DNA from: an uncultured Lysobacteraceae bacterium
Lineage (GTDB): Bacteria > Pseudomonadota > Gammaproteobacteria > Xanthomonadales > Xanthomonadaceae
DNA length: 36,929 nucleotides
Direction of reading: 5' to 3'
Assembly: GCA_937897645.1 (NCBI GenBank)
Contig: CALCNV010000118.1
Coordinates: 1-36,929, forward strand
In this document: positions 24,646 through 34,451 of the stretch, in pieces
Numbering within the stretch: position 1 is the first letter of the stretch
How the letters are laid out: each line of letters starts with the position of its first letter
Translations under genes and position numbers: made by a program
Notes under the pieces: model-generated
The model's database searches: none
Told to the model about the DNA's origin: nothing
What the model saw: only the letters and a program-made list of their open reading frames with translations

Positions 24646-25002
24646 ATGGATGGCCTGCTTGTTTCCAGTCTCACCACCCTGGGCTATGCGCTGCCAGAGT
24701 TGCTCGCTTGCGGCATTGCGCTGGCCTTGCTGTGGACAACGGCGCGCGCCGGCACGCCACGCCGGCTCGGCTTGATCGGGGTTGGACTCATGTTGGCCGG
24801 CACCCTTTTGCAGCTTGGCCTCTCGCTGTACCAGAACTGGATGATCCAGAGCTCCTACGACAGCTCGACCATGGACTTGAGTCGTTTGTTCGGCCTGCTC
24901 GGCATCGTGCGCGTGCTGGTCCAGTGCGTGTCGATGGGTGGACTGGTGTTGCTTGCATGGGGCCTGTGCAAGGCAACGCAACCGGAGGCCGCCGCGAGAT
25001 AG
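24646..25002 (+). CDS. Small integral membrane protein
   Basis: A 118-residue protein. The ATG at 24646 is chosen because GAAGGGA lies eight bases upstream; a GTG at 24625 would add seven residues. Four hydrophobic segments near residues 5-24, 27-55 (split by a basic ARAGTPRR turn), 56-70 and 85-108 indicate an inner-membrane protein. No family was recognised. It lies 72 bases after aroE and could share its transcript. Confidence 0.7.
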   Translation: MDGLLVSSLTTLGYALPELLACGIALALLWTTARAGTPRRLGLIGVGLMLAGTLLQLGLSLYQNWMIQSSYDSSTMDLSRLFGLLGIVRVLVQCVSMGGLVLLAWGLCKATQPEAAAR

Positions 25003-25081
25003 TCCGTCGCCGCATAGCGGATGCTGCAAATGGAATGGAATCGACGCCTTCGCCAATGGCAGGGTGCGCTACGATCCACGC

Positions 25082-25858
25082 ATGCAGAAAATCCTCGCGC
25101 TTCTTTTCATGGGGCTGGCGTTTTTCGCCACGCCCGCCTTTGCCCAGCAGTTCAAGGTGCTGGTCGCCGCCATTCCCAACAAATACCACAACGAGTACGC
25201 CGTCATCGCCAGGCCGCAGTTCGAGCGCATGGCGGAGCGCCACGGCTTCGACCTGAGCTGGGGCTGGAACACCTCGGTGTTCGATGGCGATCTTTCCCAG
25301 TACGCCGCCATCGTGTTCCTCAACACGCCGGGCGAAGAACTGGATGCCGCGCAACGCAGCAAGCTGGAAGCCTATGTGCAAGCCGGTGGCGGCGTGGTCG
25401 CGGTGCATCGCGCACTGATCTTCACTGCCAACGAGTGGCCATGGTTCGAACAATTGATCGGGCGCCCGTTCCGCATCCATCCCATGGTGCAGACGGCGGT
25501 AGTACGCGTGGAAGACCACGCCTTCCCGGCGACTTTCGGTTTACCGGATCGCTGGTTGTGGACGGATGAGTGGTATGAATTCGGCCCCGAGCTGACAACC
25601 GGATTGCACACCGTGTTGAGCGTGGATGAAACCAGCTACGACCCCACGCGCATCTGGCCCGGGCAGGTCGCGAACGGCATGGGGAAGATCCACCCGGTCG
25701 CGTGGTACCACGTGTATGCCGGTGGCCGCGTGTTCGTCACCTCACTGGGACACACGCCGGAGCTGTACAACGATGCGCGCTACCTGGAGCATCTTTACGG
25801 CGGGATCTGGTGGGCGGCGACGGGCAATGGAATCCAGTCCGGCGAGCAGGCGCATTGA
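25082..25858 (+). CDS. Secreted ThuA-domain protein
   Basis: A 258-residue protein from the ATG at 25082. The signal peptide ends in FAQQ (AFA-QQ cleavage), so it is periplasmic or secreted. The mature part has a ThuA-like class I glutamine amidotransferase fold. FKVLVAAIPNKYHNEY forms the first strand and YAAIVFLNTPGEELDAAQRS the second. GGGVVAVHRA is the elbow (His in place of the usual Cys), and NGMGKIHPVAWYHVYAGGRV and SLGHTPELYND complete the C-terminal part. The catalytic Cys of amidotransferases is absent, as in other ThuA proteins linked to sugar metabolism. The substrate is not readable from the sequence. Confidence 0.85.
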   Translation: MQKILALLFMGLAFFATPAFAQQFKVLVAAIPNKYHNEYAVIARPQFERMAERHGFDLSWGWNTSVFDGDLSQYAAIVFLNTPGEELDAAQRSKLEAYVQAGGGVVAVHRALIFTANEWPWFEQLIGRPFRIHPMVQTAVVRVEDHAFPATFGLPDRWLWTDEWYEFGPELTTGLHTVLSVDETSYDPTRIWPGQVANGMGKIHPVAWYHVYAGGRVFVTSLGHTPELYNDARYLEHLYGGIWWAATGNGIQSGEQAH

Positions 25859-25889
25859 GCTTGGCCATCAGCAAAGTGGGAGAATAAAT

Positions 25890-25952
25890 GTGGGAGGGGC
25901 TTCAGCCCCGACTGGCGAAGAGAGAAAGCATCGGGGCTGAAGCCCCTCCCAC
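25890..25952. repeat. Paired inverted repeat, GTGGGAGGGGCTTCAGCCCC family
   Basis: Units at 25890-25912 and 25931-25952 are reverse complements of GTGGGAGGGGCTTCAGCCCC plus GA. Each is a hairpin by itself (GGGGCT-TC-AGCCCC). It lies between the convergent ThuA-domain and DUF4380 genes. A partial GTGGGAGAA precedes it. Confidence 0.88.
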
Positions 25953-25991
25953 AAGAGCTGACTTCTCCAGGTATGCCTGCGCTTATGCCAG

Positions 25992-27029
25992 TCAGTCTTG
26001 AGCACATGCGCTGGAAAGGGACAACTGCTTCGCTGCGACTGCACACAGGAATTCAACGTGCGCCTCGCGCGTGTCGGGACCGCCATAAGGCAACACCGTC
26101 CATCGTTCCATCGCCTGCATCTCCTCGCCCGGCTTGAGCGAGTGGTAAGGCGCATGGACTTCCATTTCCAGCAGGCCTTTGCTCGCATCGGCCTGGTCGT
26201 CCAGGTACAGCTCGATTTGTCCCTGCGCGGGGTGGATCAACTCGCGTGCGTGATGCGGGAAGCGGATGACGAACAGTTGCTCGCCCGCGAAGGCCGCCAT
26301 CCATCCAGCCGCGGGCTGGGCGAAAACCTTGCCGCGTCGTGCGACCATGCCATCTGGCACCGGCGATGAATCGAGCGAGAACAATCCGTCCTCGATGCGT
26401 GTCAACAACGTCCCGATGGAGGTGTCGGTGAAGGATTCCACGCGCACATCGCCTGCGTCGGCTATGGGTACATACACTCGGGCCGACGACGGCAGTCGCG
26501 TGTTGAACCACAAGTCCCACGCGATATCGGTGTCGCGGATATTGCGTGCAATCGCGTGTACTTCAACCGTGTCGTCGCGCTCGGTCGAAAGCGCAAAGGT
26601 CTTGCGCAGGCGCACGCCGGACACGGGACTGTCCACGCCGTCCAGTACCAATCGCGAGGGCGTCTGCTCGATGATCTTGGTGGTGGCGAAACCAAGATAC
26701 GGATCGGGCGGCCAATTGGCCTTGGCGTCGCGACGTGCGTGATTGGCGTCCTGCTGCGTCCACCATTCCTGCTGCGGGCCGACCCACACGTCATGGCCCA
26801 GGTAACCGATGTCGCCTGCCGTCGCGCTCACTTCCGGCGCTGGTTGGCTGTGCACCGGCTCACCGACCTTGAGCAGGTTGGGATGGTCCTTGAGCGAGAA
26901 AGACAGACCGCGACCACCAAGCTCGGGCGTGACTTCGAGGACGACACTCTGGTTTTCGAGGCGAATGACTTCGACCGCCAAAACGTTCGTCGACATGAAC
27001 CATAAAGCGATTGCCAACCCGAACTTCAT
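25992..27029 (-). CDS. Secreted DUF4380-type protein
   Basis: A 345-residue protein from the ATG at 27029, with GGAG upstream, giving a signal peptide (MKFGLAIALWFMSTNVLA with VLA-VE cleavage). A longer frame passing through the upstream repeat is rejected. The all-beta mature part has LENQSVVLEVTPELGGRGLS, VWVGPQQEWW, NIRDTDIAWDLWFNTRLP and KGLLEMEVHAPYHSLKPGE, which resemble DUF4380, a galactose-mutarotase-like beta-sandwich family. This suggests carbohydrate recognition, but no catalytic His/Glu set could be assigned. It lies downstream of the DUF58 operon, separated by a nested repeat. Confidence 0.75.
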   Translation of the reverse strand: MKFGLAIALWFMSTNVLAVEVIRLENQSVVLEVTPELGGRGLSFSLKDHPNLLKVGEPVHSQPAPEVSATAGDIGYLGHDVWVGPQQEWWTQQDANHARRDAKANWPPDPYLGFATTKIIEQTPSRLVLDGVDSPVSGVRLRKTFALSTERDDTVEVHAIARNIRDTDIAWDLWFNTRLPSSARVYVPIADAGDVRVESFTDTSIGTLLTRIEDGLFSLDSSPVPDGMVARRGKVFAQPAAGWMAAFAGEQLFVIRFPHHARELIHPAQGQIELYLDDQADASKGLLEMEVHAPYHSLKPGEEMQAMERWTVLPYGGPDTREAHVEFLCAVAAKQLSLSSACAQD

Positions 27030-27057
27030 TCCAAAACTCCAGAAAAGCAGACCCATT

Positions 27058-27202
27058 GGTAGGAGCGCCCCATGGGCGCGAGCTTTTGCAACCGATGTAG
27101 CGTGCGCCATGCGCACGACCGCATGGAGAATGCATCGCGAGGTCGTGCGCATGGCGCACGCTACCTTGACCCAAATGCTCGCGCCCATGGGGCGCTCCTA
27201 CC
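27058..27202. repeat. Nested pair of perfect inverted repeats
   Basis: The outer arms (27058-27083 and 27177-27202) are a perfect 26-bp inverted repeat of the GTAGGAGCGCCCCATGGG family. Inside them a second perfect 24-bp inverted repeat of another family (27097-27120 and 27141-27164, starting GTAGCGTGCGCC) is placed symmetrically. Each of the four arms contains its own short palindrome. It lies between DUF58 and the DUF4380 gene. Confidence 0.92.
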
Positions 27203-27219
27203 GGTGCATGCATCGGAGC

Positions 27220-28518
27220 CTACAGCAGACCCTGTCGCTTCACCGCCAGGTAGCGTTCCACCAGCGCTGCTGGCAGGTCTTCACTGGCGACATCCAGGGT
27301 CATGACCTTGTGGCTGCGCAGGGCTTCGTGCGCGGCGGTGCGCTGTTCCAGGTAGCGCGCCACGGCGCCGGCGCGGATCGCGCCAGGCAGGTCACGCACT
27401 TCTTCCTCCATGGCCTGGTCGAGTTCGCGCTCGCGCAGGCTGGCCACGCAGACCAGATGACGCTTCTGCAGCAGGCGCACGGCGGCCAGCAGGTCCTCGA
27501 TATCCTCGTCGCGCACGTTGGTGACCAGCATCACCAGCGCGCGCCGGCGCTGGCGCAATGAAAGCTCGGTGGCCGCCGCCAGGTAATCCGTTGCAACCGG
27601 TCGTGGCTGCAGGTCATAGCTGCTGCGCAGCAGCGTGTCGAGGGTAGCCATGCCGCGCTTGGGCGCGACCCAGCGCGAGTCGCCGCCACTGGCAAGCAGG
27701 CCGACGGCATCGCCCTGGCGCAGGGCCAGATAGGAAACGACGAGCGACGCATTCAACACATGGTCGAAATGCGCCAGCTCGCCTTCCTGCGCCATCATGC
27801 GGCGACCGGTATCCAGCAGCATCACCAGCTGCTGGTTTTTTTCATCCTGGTACTCGCGCGAAATCAGCTTGCGCGAACGCGAGGTGGCCTTCCAGTCGAT
27901 CTGGCGCAGGCTGTCGCCGATGCGGTATTCACGCATCTGGTTGAAGTCGGTGCCTTCGCCACGCCGGCGCTTGAGGTGTGCGCCGACCAAGCGTGACGCC
28001 TGTTCGGCACTGAACAGGGCGAACTTGGTCAGCGGCGCGAAGTTGGGATACACGCGCACGCGCCGTGGCATGCCGGCGATACGCGACTGGGTCCATAGCC
28101 GCAGGGTCGAATACAGCCGCAGTTGCACGCCTGCGAACGTCGCATCGCCACGCGCAATGGGACGCAGGCGATAGTGGAACGTGGACGCCGTGCCGGGCGC
28201 CAACTTCAGCGTGATCGGCATGCCCTGTGCTGGCCACGCGCCCGGATGCAGGTCGAACACTCCCACGCGCTGCGACGACAGGGATTCCACGCGCAGGGTC
28301 ACGTCGCGTTCGATGCCCAAGGGCAGTGCTTCGGGGATCTCGCGGGCCACGTTGGGGGTTTCGCGGCGGCGCAGTAACAGGGCATCCAGTATTGCGAGCA
28401 GCACGATTGCAAAACCGGCCAGCTGCCAGGCCAGCAATGGCACGCCGGCGAACAGTACCGCGAAGCCCGACAGTCCCCACAGCACCAGCAACGCGATCAG
28501 CAGTGGTGCCGGCCTCAT
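27220..28518 (-). CDS. DUF58 family membrane protein, partner of MoxR
   Basis: A 432-residue protein with two hydrophobic N-terminal segments (about 5-22 and 25-48). The DUF58 core is GEGTDFNQMREYRIGDSLRQ followed by IDWKATSRSRKLISREYQDE, about residues 190-235. The next segment, LVMLLDTGRRM, occupies the place of a von Willebrand A metal site but lacks a full DxSxS motif. Family members are encoded beside MoxR AAA+ ATPases and are presumed substrates or adaptors. Here it is the last gene of the operon and separated from moxR by 319 bases of tandem repeats, unlike the other overlapping junctions. Confidence 0.9.
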   Translation of the reverse strand: MRPAPLLIALLVLWGLSGFAVLFAGVPLLAWQLAGFAIVLLAILDALLLRRRETPNVAREIPEALPLGIERDVTLRVESLSSQRVGVFDLHPGAWPAQGMPITLKLAPGTASTFHYRLRPIARGDATFAGVQLRLYSTLRLWTQSRIAGMPRRVRVYPNFAPLTKFALFSAEQASRLVGAHLKRRRGEGTDFNQMREYRIGDSLRQIDWKATSRSRKLISREYQDEKNQQLVMLLDTGRRMMAQEGELAHFDHVLNASLVVSYLALRQGDAVGLLASGGDSRWVAPKRGMATLDTLLRSSYDLQPRPVATDYLAAATELSLRQRRRALVMLVTNVRDEDIEDLLAAVRLLQKRHLVCVASLRERELDQAMEEEVRDLPGAIRAGAVARYLEQRTAAHEALRSHKVMTLDVASEDLPAALVERYLAVKRQGLL

Positions 28519-28523
28519 GACCG

Positions 28524-28806
28524 CCCTCTCCTTTGCAAAAGGAGGGCTGGGGAGGATTTGCTGTTCGCGTCACCGCTCGGAAGCAAGGGCAAGAGCAAAT
28601 CCCCCTCGGTCCCCCTTTTGCAAAGGGGGAGGCAAGATGGGGCTGCGGCATGCACTGCATCCCGACCGATCCACTTTCTACGATGGCCCCATGACCACCC
28701 CCTCCTTTGGAAAAGGAGGGTCGGGGAGGATTTGCTCTTCGCGTCACTGTGCGGAAGCAAAGTCAAAAGCAAATCCCCCTCGGTCCCCCTTTTACAAAGG
28801 GGGAGG
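28524..28806. repeat. Two tandem copies of a ~110-bp inverted-repeat element
   Basis: Copy one (28524-28633) and copy two (28698-28806) each start with a hairpin CCTCCTTTGCAAAAGGAGG-like arm. Each ends with the related CCCCCTTTTGCAAAGGGGG arm, with AGGATTTGCT/AGCAAATCC inner arms. The two copies are highly similar and share flanking sequence around a CATGACC. They lie between moxR and DUF58, and the 28519-28837 gap contains little else and no gene. Confidence 0.88.
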
Positions 28807-28837
28807 CAAAGCAAGAGCGAAGGAGAACAGCGCTGCC

Positions 28838-29848
28838 TCATTTCCTCGGCGCTTCCACCTTGGCCAGCAAGGCATGCAAAGCATCATCCGGGGACTGCCC
28901 TTCGATCTGCAACTCGGGTGCAAGCGTGATGCGGTGGCGCAATGCGGGCTTGGCGATGTCGCGCACGTCGTCGGGAGTGACGAAATCGCGACCCTGCAAC
29001 ACTGCCTGCGCGCGCGCGGCGCGCACCAGCGCGATGCTGCCGCGTGGGCCGGCGCCCAGCGAGATGCCGGGCCACTTGCGCGTCGCCGCCACGATGCGCA
29101 CGGCGTAGTCGATCACCTGCTCGTCCACGCTGACTTCGGCGGTGCCGTGCTGCATGGCGATGATGTCGGCGGCACCGACCACGCGCTGCACCTGCGACAG
29201 GTCGAAATCACTGGCACTGCGGCCGGTGGTGATGGCATCGACCATGCGCTTTTCGTCCGCGAGTTGCGGATAGTCGATCAGGATCTTCAGCAGGAAGCGA
29301 TCCAGCTGTGCTTCCGGCAACGGATACGTGCCTTCCTGTTCCACCGGGTTCTGCGTGGCCAGGGTGAGGAACGGCGGCGACAGCTCGAACGGCTTGCCTT
29401 CGATGGTGACCTGCCCTTCCTGCATCACTTCCAGCAAGGCCGATTGCGTCTTCGCCGGCGCGCGATTGATTTCGTCGGCCAGCAGCAGGTTGGTGAACAC
29501 TGGGCCGCGACGGATCTTGAAGCTCTCGGTCTTGGGGTCGTACACCGCATGGCCGCTGACGTCGCTGGGCATCAGGTCGGAGGTGAACTGCACGCGTGCA
29601 TAGTTCAGTTCCAGCGCCTGCGCCAGCGCGCGCACCAGCAGGGTCTTGCCGAGGCCGGGCACGCCTTCGATCAGAACATGGCCGCCGGCGAGCAACGCGA
29701 TCAGGATCTGGTCGAGCACTTCCGGCTGGCCGATGAAGGCTTTTGCGACTTCCGTGCGAACCGCTGCAACGCGTTCCGCCAGCGCTTCGCCGGTGATCGC
29801 CTCCACGGCAGCGACGTGCGCGGGAACGGGATTGGTTTCATCGTTCAT
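28838..29848 (-). CDS. MoxR family AAA+ ATPase
   Basis: A 336-residue protein from the ATG at 29848, overlapping the upstream gene by four bases (ATGA). Walker A is GVPGLGKT (62-69), Walker B with sensor region is NLLLADEINRAPAKTQSALL, and an Arg-finger-like AQLDRFLLKI segment follows. The C-terminal alpha domain has PALRHRITLAPE. MoxR proteins act as chaperone-like ATPases with vWA or DUF58 partners in envelope or metal-enzyme assembly. Longer frames starting upstream are shadows of the neighbouring gene. Cytoplasmic, probably hexameric. Confidence 0.95.
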   Translation of the reverse strand: MNDETNPVPAHVAAVEAITGEALAERVAAVRTEVAKAFIGQPEVLDQILIALLAGGHVLIEGVPGLGKTLLVRALAQALELNYARVQFTSDLMPSDVSGHAVYDPKTESFKIRRGPVFTNLLLADEINRAPAKTQSALLEVMQEGQVTIEGKPFELSPPFLTLATQNPVEQEGTYPLPEAQLDRFLLKILIDYPQLADEKRMVDAITTGRSASDFDLSQVQRVVGAADIIAMQHGTAEVSVDEQVIDYAVRIVAATRKWPGISLGAGPRGSIALVRAARAQAVLQGRDFVTPDDVRDIAKPALRHRITLAPELQIEGQSPDDALHALLAKVEAPRK

Positions 29849-31032
29849 AAGCGGTTTCTCATCTGGATCAAAGTGGAAATACGGTCGCGGAACGCGAGCT
29901 TGTCGTGTGAAGCCGGTGCCTGCAGCGCGACGCGCACGCTGGCGGCGGGAATACCGAGGCGTTCGGCGACCGCGCTGATTTGTGGTTCGCCACTCAACGC
30001 GGCCGCGACCGGATCGCGACGACGCAGGCGGGCCAGGAAGGACTGGCGCACGGCGAAGTACAGCGGCGCGCGCTTGTGGTAGCGGAACAGGTGGGCGCCG
30101 CTGGCGCGCACGTGCTCCAGCAGGGAGCGTCGTTCGCCGGCGAGCGGTGGCAACAGTGGGCCGAAGCGCTGCCCGCGAAGCCACAACCACGCCAGCAGCG
30201 CCAGCAGCAGCGGCGCCCATATCGGCCAGCCCTGCAGCAACACGCGACGCAGCAGCGAAGGCATTTGCGCGGCATAGACCAGGTGCATCGTGCCGTGGCC
30301 GTAATTGGGCGCCAGCAACTGCCGCGTCAGTGCGCGATGCGGGGCGTCGCGCAGGCCGCCCGTCCGTGGATCGGCATCGGCGAACAGGGGATTGCCGCGT
30401 TGCGGCCCGCTGTTGGTGAGGAAATCGAAATCCGCCAGCACATCCACCTTGCCGCGCCCATGGCCGATGCGCGCGTACACATAGCCCGCCTGCAGGTCGC
30501 CCCAGCTGTGTTCGGGCCTGACCTCGTTGAAGTCGAAGAAGAAACGGCGTCCGCTGCAGAACTCGACGTGGTGGTCCTCGCCTTCGACCTGCAGGGCCTC
30601 GCAGTCGGGCGATTCGTCGGTCACGCGTATCCCCAATGCATCCAGCACCGGTATCGTGGCATCGTCCTCGGTCATTCCAGGCGGCGTGCGCAGCAGCAGG
30701 TGTCCGCCACCCGCGACCCAGTCGAGCAGGTGGCGCGCATCCACCGGCGTCATGCTGCGCGGGTCGTTGAGGACCAGCAGCGTGTCGCGCGCGCCCAGCG
30801 GTTCGGCACCCAGGCTGAGCCGCTGCCGCGAGTTGACCGTGATGCCTTGCGCCTGCAGGGTCTTCTTGAGCGCATACAGCGGGTTGTAGCCGGCTTCACC
30901 ATGGGGTGGAAGCGTGATCTGCTTCTCCACGCGTTCGTAGGTGTGCAGGAACCACGCCACGACCACGGCCAGCAGCGCGAGCACGGTCGTCGCGATCAAG
31001 GCATTGCGCGTGCCGGTATCCATGCCGCTCAT
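29845..31032 (-). CDS. DUF4350-type membrane protein
   Basis: A 395-residue protein. The ATG at 31032 is preferred because it forms an ATGA overlap with the upstream stop; a GTG at 31041 and an ATG at 31023 are in frame. One N-terminal helix (about 12-30) and a second near 265-285 flank a large domain whose NSRQRLSLGAEPLGARDTLL and WVAGGGHLLLRTPPGMTEDD pieces match DUF4350, a GATase-like fold. It would expose this domain to the periplasm. It is an internal member of the MoxR/DUF58 operon; its specific job is unknown. Confidence 0.85.
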   Translation of the reverse strand: MSGMDTGTRNALIATTVLALLAVVVAWFLHTYERVEKQITLPPHGEAGYNPLYALKKTLQAQGITVNSRQRLSLGAEPLGARDTLLVLNDPRSMTPVDARHLLDWVAGGGHLLLRTPPGMTEDDATIPVLDALGIRVTDESPDCEALQVEGEDHHVEFCSGRRFFFDFNEVRPEHSWGDLQAGYVYARIGHGRGKVDVLADFDFLTNSGPQRGNPLFADADPRTGGLRDAPHRALTRQLLAPNYGHGTMHLVYAAQMPSLLRRVLLQGWPIWAPLLLALLAWLWLRGQRFGPLLPPLAGERRSLLEHVRASGAHLFRYHKRAPLYFAVRQSFLARLRRRDPVAAALSGEPQISAVAERLGIPAASVRVALQAPASHDKLAFRDRISTLIQMRNRL

Positions 31033-32585
31033 GCCGCCCACCGGTAGCGTTGCTGCAAGCTGGCCACCAGCGTTTCGAAATCATCCTGGCTGGGCAATTG
31101 CTGCCCATAGGCGGCGTACTGCCACACCCGCACCATGCGTGCGAACAGGCTGCGGTCCTCGCTGTCGGGCATGCGCCGCGACGCGCGCAGGCATTCTGAT
31201 TCCGTCGCGCCCGGCGGCAGGCTGACATCGGCGCGTTGCGCCATGCTTTCCACGCTGGCGCGGTACAGCAGCGCCAGCGCGTGGCGCGGCTTGCCTTGCG
31301 ACCACAGGCGCCGCGCTTCGGCAGGCACGTTGTCGGGCAGGTGCTCCGGAATCAACAACGCTTCGCTTTCCACTTCGACCGGCAAGGGCTTGCGCCGGCC
31401 CAGCGCGCCGCGCATCCACGGCAGCCAGTGGCGCATGGTCGCGAGCAGCGCCAACGCCAGGATCGCCACCACGATCCACAGGCCCCACTCGGCGATGAAG
31501 GCGAAGACCACGCCGAAACCGGCGAGCCATGAGAGGTCCATGTCCTTGCCGGGATCGGGTTTGGCCTTGTCGCGCTTTTCCCAGGTCACCTGCGTGCGTT
31601 TGCTGTCGAGCAGCGGGTCGGCGTAGGCCTTGTCGACGTCCTTGCGGAACGCGGCGTCATCGACGCGCGCATCGCCGAATACGATCGGCAAGGTGGGCGG
31701 CGTATTGGTGTCCTGGTTTGCGGCTTCTTGCCCGCGTGGCGCGGGCGGTTCCTCGCGTTCCTGTGCGCGTGCGGTTGGAAGTCCTGCGCCGAGCAATGCG
31801 ATCACCAGCGCGAACGGCGCTGCCGTCGCCGCAAGCCGCGCACGCAGCTTGCGGAACGCGATCTCCACGTCCCAGGCTTCGATCTGGGTGCGGCGATTGA
31901 GATACAACCCGAAACCGCCGCCGACGAAGAACGGCTCCACCACGGTCATCGCCAGCCACGCGAACACGTTGAACGCGACCTGCGTCCACCACGGCGGCTG
32001 TTCGGTCACCAGCGACCAGCCCGCGCGCATTGCTTCCGGCAGGTAGTCGAAGGGCACGAACATCAGGATCAGGAACACGCAGGCAAGGGTGAGCGCGGCC
32101 TGGAAATACAGGCAGGTGAAGGTGAGCAAGGCGGCATTGCCATACACCGCCCCACCCAGCACGCGCCGGCGTTCACCAAGTTGCGCGCCCTGCCCGCCTT
32201 CCAGCAGTTCGATGGGCATGAACAGCGAGCGCGCGGGACTGAAGCGACGCCAGGTGAGGTAGTGCAGCAGCGGTTTCCAGCCCCAATGCAGTTGCGCCGA
32301 CAGCGTTTCGCGCACGCTGGGCGTCGCACCGAAGGTGGCGCGCGAAATGACAAACAGCGGGATGCGGTCGAACACCGGCTTCAACCACCACATCAGCAAC
32401 CCGGCCAACCCGATCAGGTCGAGGGCCCAGCCGATGGCGTTCAACATCACCAGCACTGGAACGGTGACGAGCAGCCACGGTTTCCAGATCGCCGCCGCGT
32501 GCCTGCGCACCAGCGCGAAACCCAACTCCACCGCCTCCCATGCGGAGCGCGCGCGCAGGTGCACGCTCATCTGCTCAAGGCGCAT
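31029..32585 (-). CDS. DUF4129-type membrane protein
   Basis: A 518-residue protein from the ATG at 32585 (MRLEQMSVHLRARSAWEAVE). Several hydrophobic segments are evident: about 40-65, 128-160, 185-215, 265-285 and 345-370. A Pro/Glu-rich periplasmic stretch (about 285-330) contains APRGQEAANQD. The C-terminal cytoplasmic domain carries PRHALALLYRASVESMAQ and ATESECLRASRRMPDSED, typical of DUF4129 proteins often linked to MoxR operons and once compared to transglutaminase-associated modules. It overlaps SpoIIM by eleven bases and DUF4350 by four, so translation of the three is coupled. Confidence 0.85.
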   Translation of the reverse strand: MRLEQMSVHLRARSAWEAVELGFALVRRHAAAIWKPWLLVTVPVLVMLNAIGWALDLIGLAGLLMWWLKPVFDRIPLFVISRATFGATPSVRETLSAQLHWGWKPLLHYLTWRRFSPARSLFMPIELLEGGQGAQLGERRRVLGGAVYGNAALLTFTCLYFQAALTLACVFLILMFVPFDYLPEAMRAGWSLVTEQPPWWTQVAFNVFAWLAMTVVEPFFVGGGFGLYLNRRTQIEAWDVEIAFRKLRARLAATAAPFALVIALLGAGLPTARAQEREEPPAPRGQEAANQDTNTPPTLPIVFGDARVDDAAFRKDVDKAYADPLLDSKRTQVTWEKRDKAKPDPGKDMDLSWLAGFGVVFAFIAEWGLWIVVAILALALLATMRHWLPWMRGALGRRKPLPVEVESEALLIPEHLPDNVPAEARRLWSQGKPRHALALLYRASVESMAQRADVSLPPGATESECLRASRRMPDSEDRSLFARMVRVWQYAAYGQQLPSQDDFETLVASLQQRYRWAA

Positions 32586-33575
32586 CGCCGTCTCCCGGCT
32601 GGTTGCGCCCGCCGAACCACAGCCATGCGAACACCAGTGTCCACAGCACGCCGGACACGCTGAACTTGATCCACGCCGGGATGGACTGCGTGGACGACCA
32701 GAACGCTTCGATGAAGGCCGCGACCAGCAGCATGAAGGCGATGCCCAGGCAGAGCCTGGCGCCCTTGATGCCGGCGACGACGAGTGCGTCGCTGCGACGC
32801 CGGCGCCCGGGTGCAACCAGGTTCAAGCCGAGCCGCAGCCCGGCACCACCGGCGATGACGATGGCCGTCAGTTCGAACGGGGCATGCCCGGCGACGAAGC
32901 GCCACATCGGATCGCCGGAACCTATCTGCTGCAGGTGACCGAACGTCGCGCCGATGTGCAGGCCATTGAAGATCAACACCAGGATAGTGCCGATGCCGAA
33001 CAGCAATCCACTGGCGAAGGTACGCAGGCCGATGCTGATGTTGTTCATGATGTAGTGGCCGAACATCTGCCAGTCGCTGCCGCTGTCGCGACCCAGCTTG
33101 CTGTGCGCCGCCGCGGGATCGAAGCTGCGTTCGGCCTGCGCGATGGCGGCAGGATCCATGACGCCGTAGATCAGCTCCGGCTGCCACTGCAGCAGGAAAA
33201 ACATCGTCACCAGCGGCACCACGAACAAGGCCGCCGCCGCCCACATGCAGCCGGCTTCGCTGCGCACCAGGCGCGGGAAGTCGGCGAGCAGGAATTCCAC
33301 CGCCCGCTGCCAGCGCGGCGCCGGCGTGCGGTACATCAGGTTGTGCCCGCGCTGCATCAGCGCCTGCAGGCGCGCCGTGACCACCGGGCTGTAGCCACGC
33401 TTGCGCGCGAGTGCGAGCTGCTGGCACAGGCGGCGATAGCGTGCGGGAATGTCCTCGTCGCCGACGTCGCCGGTATTGCGTTCGGACAAGGCCTTGCGCA
33501 GGTCTTCGCGGGTTTCCAGCCAGTGCTCGAAGGCCTGCCATTCGGCCTGGTAGCGGGCGACGAATTGCTCCTGCC

Positions 33576-33579
<4 letters not shown>
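32575..33579 (-). CDS. SpoIIM-like (stage II sporulation protein M family) membrane protein
   Basis: A 334-residue protein from the ATG at 33579 (MRQEQFVARYQAEWQAFEHW), overlapping the RDD stop by four bases. A soluble N-terminal helical region (about 1-100) is followed by five or so hydrophobic segments (near 112-130, 185-230, 240-262, 280-300, 305-325). FGHYIMNNISIGLRTFASGL and GHAPFELTAIVIAGGAGLRL are typical of the SpoIIM family. Outside sporulating bacteria these proteins occur in MoxR operons, with unknown function. No sporulation is implied. Confidence 0.9.
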
Positions 33580-34256
<677 letters not shown>

Positions 34257-34451
34257 CAGGCGCTCACCGCGCGCGCTGTCGGAACGCGGGCGCCGGGCCG
34301 GTGCGTGGCCGGCACTGGATGGCCTCCTGGCCGTGTGCGTCTGCTGCGCGCCATGCGCGATTCCCGTTCCATTCCCCGTATGCGCTGACTGTAGCGGCGA
34401 ATCGCGGACTTGCCCAGCACGTCTTGCACGGAACGCTAGACTGCAACCGTG

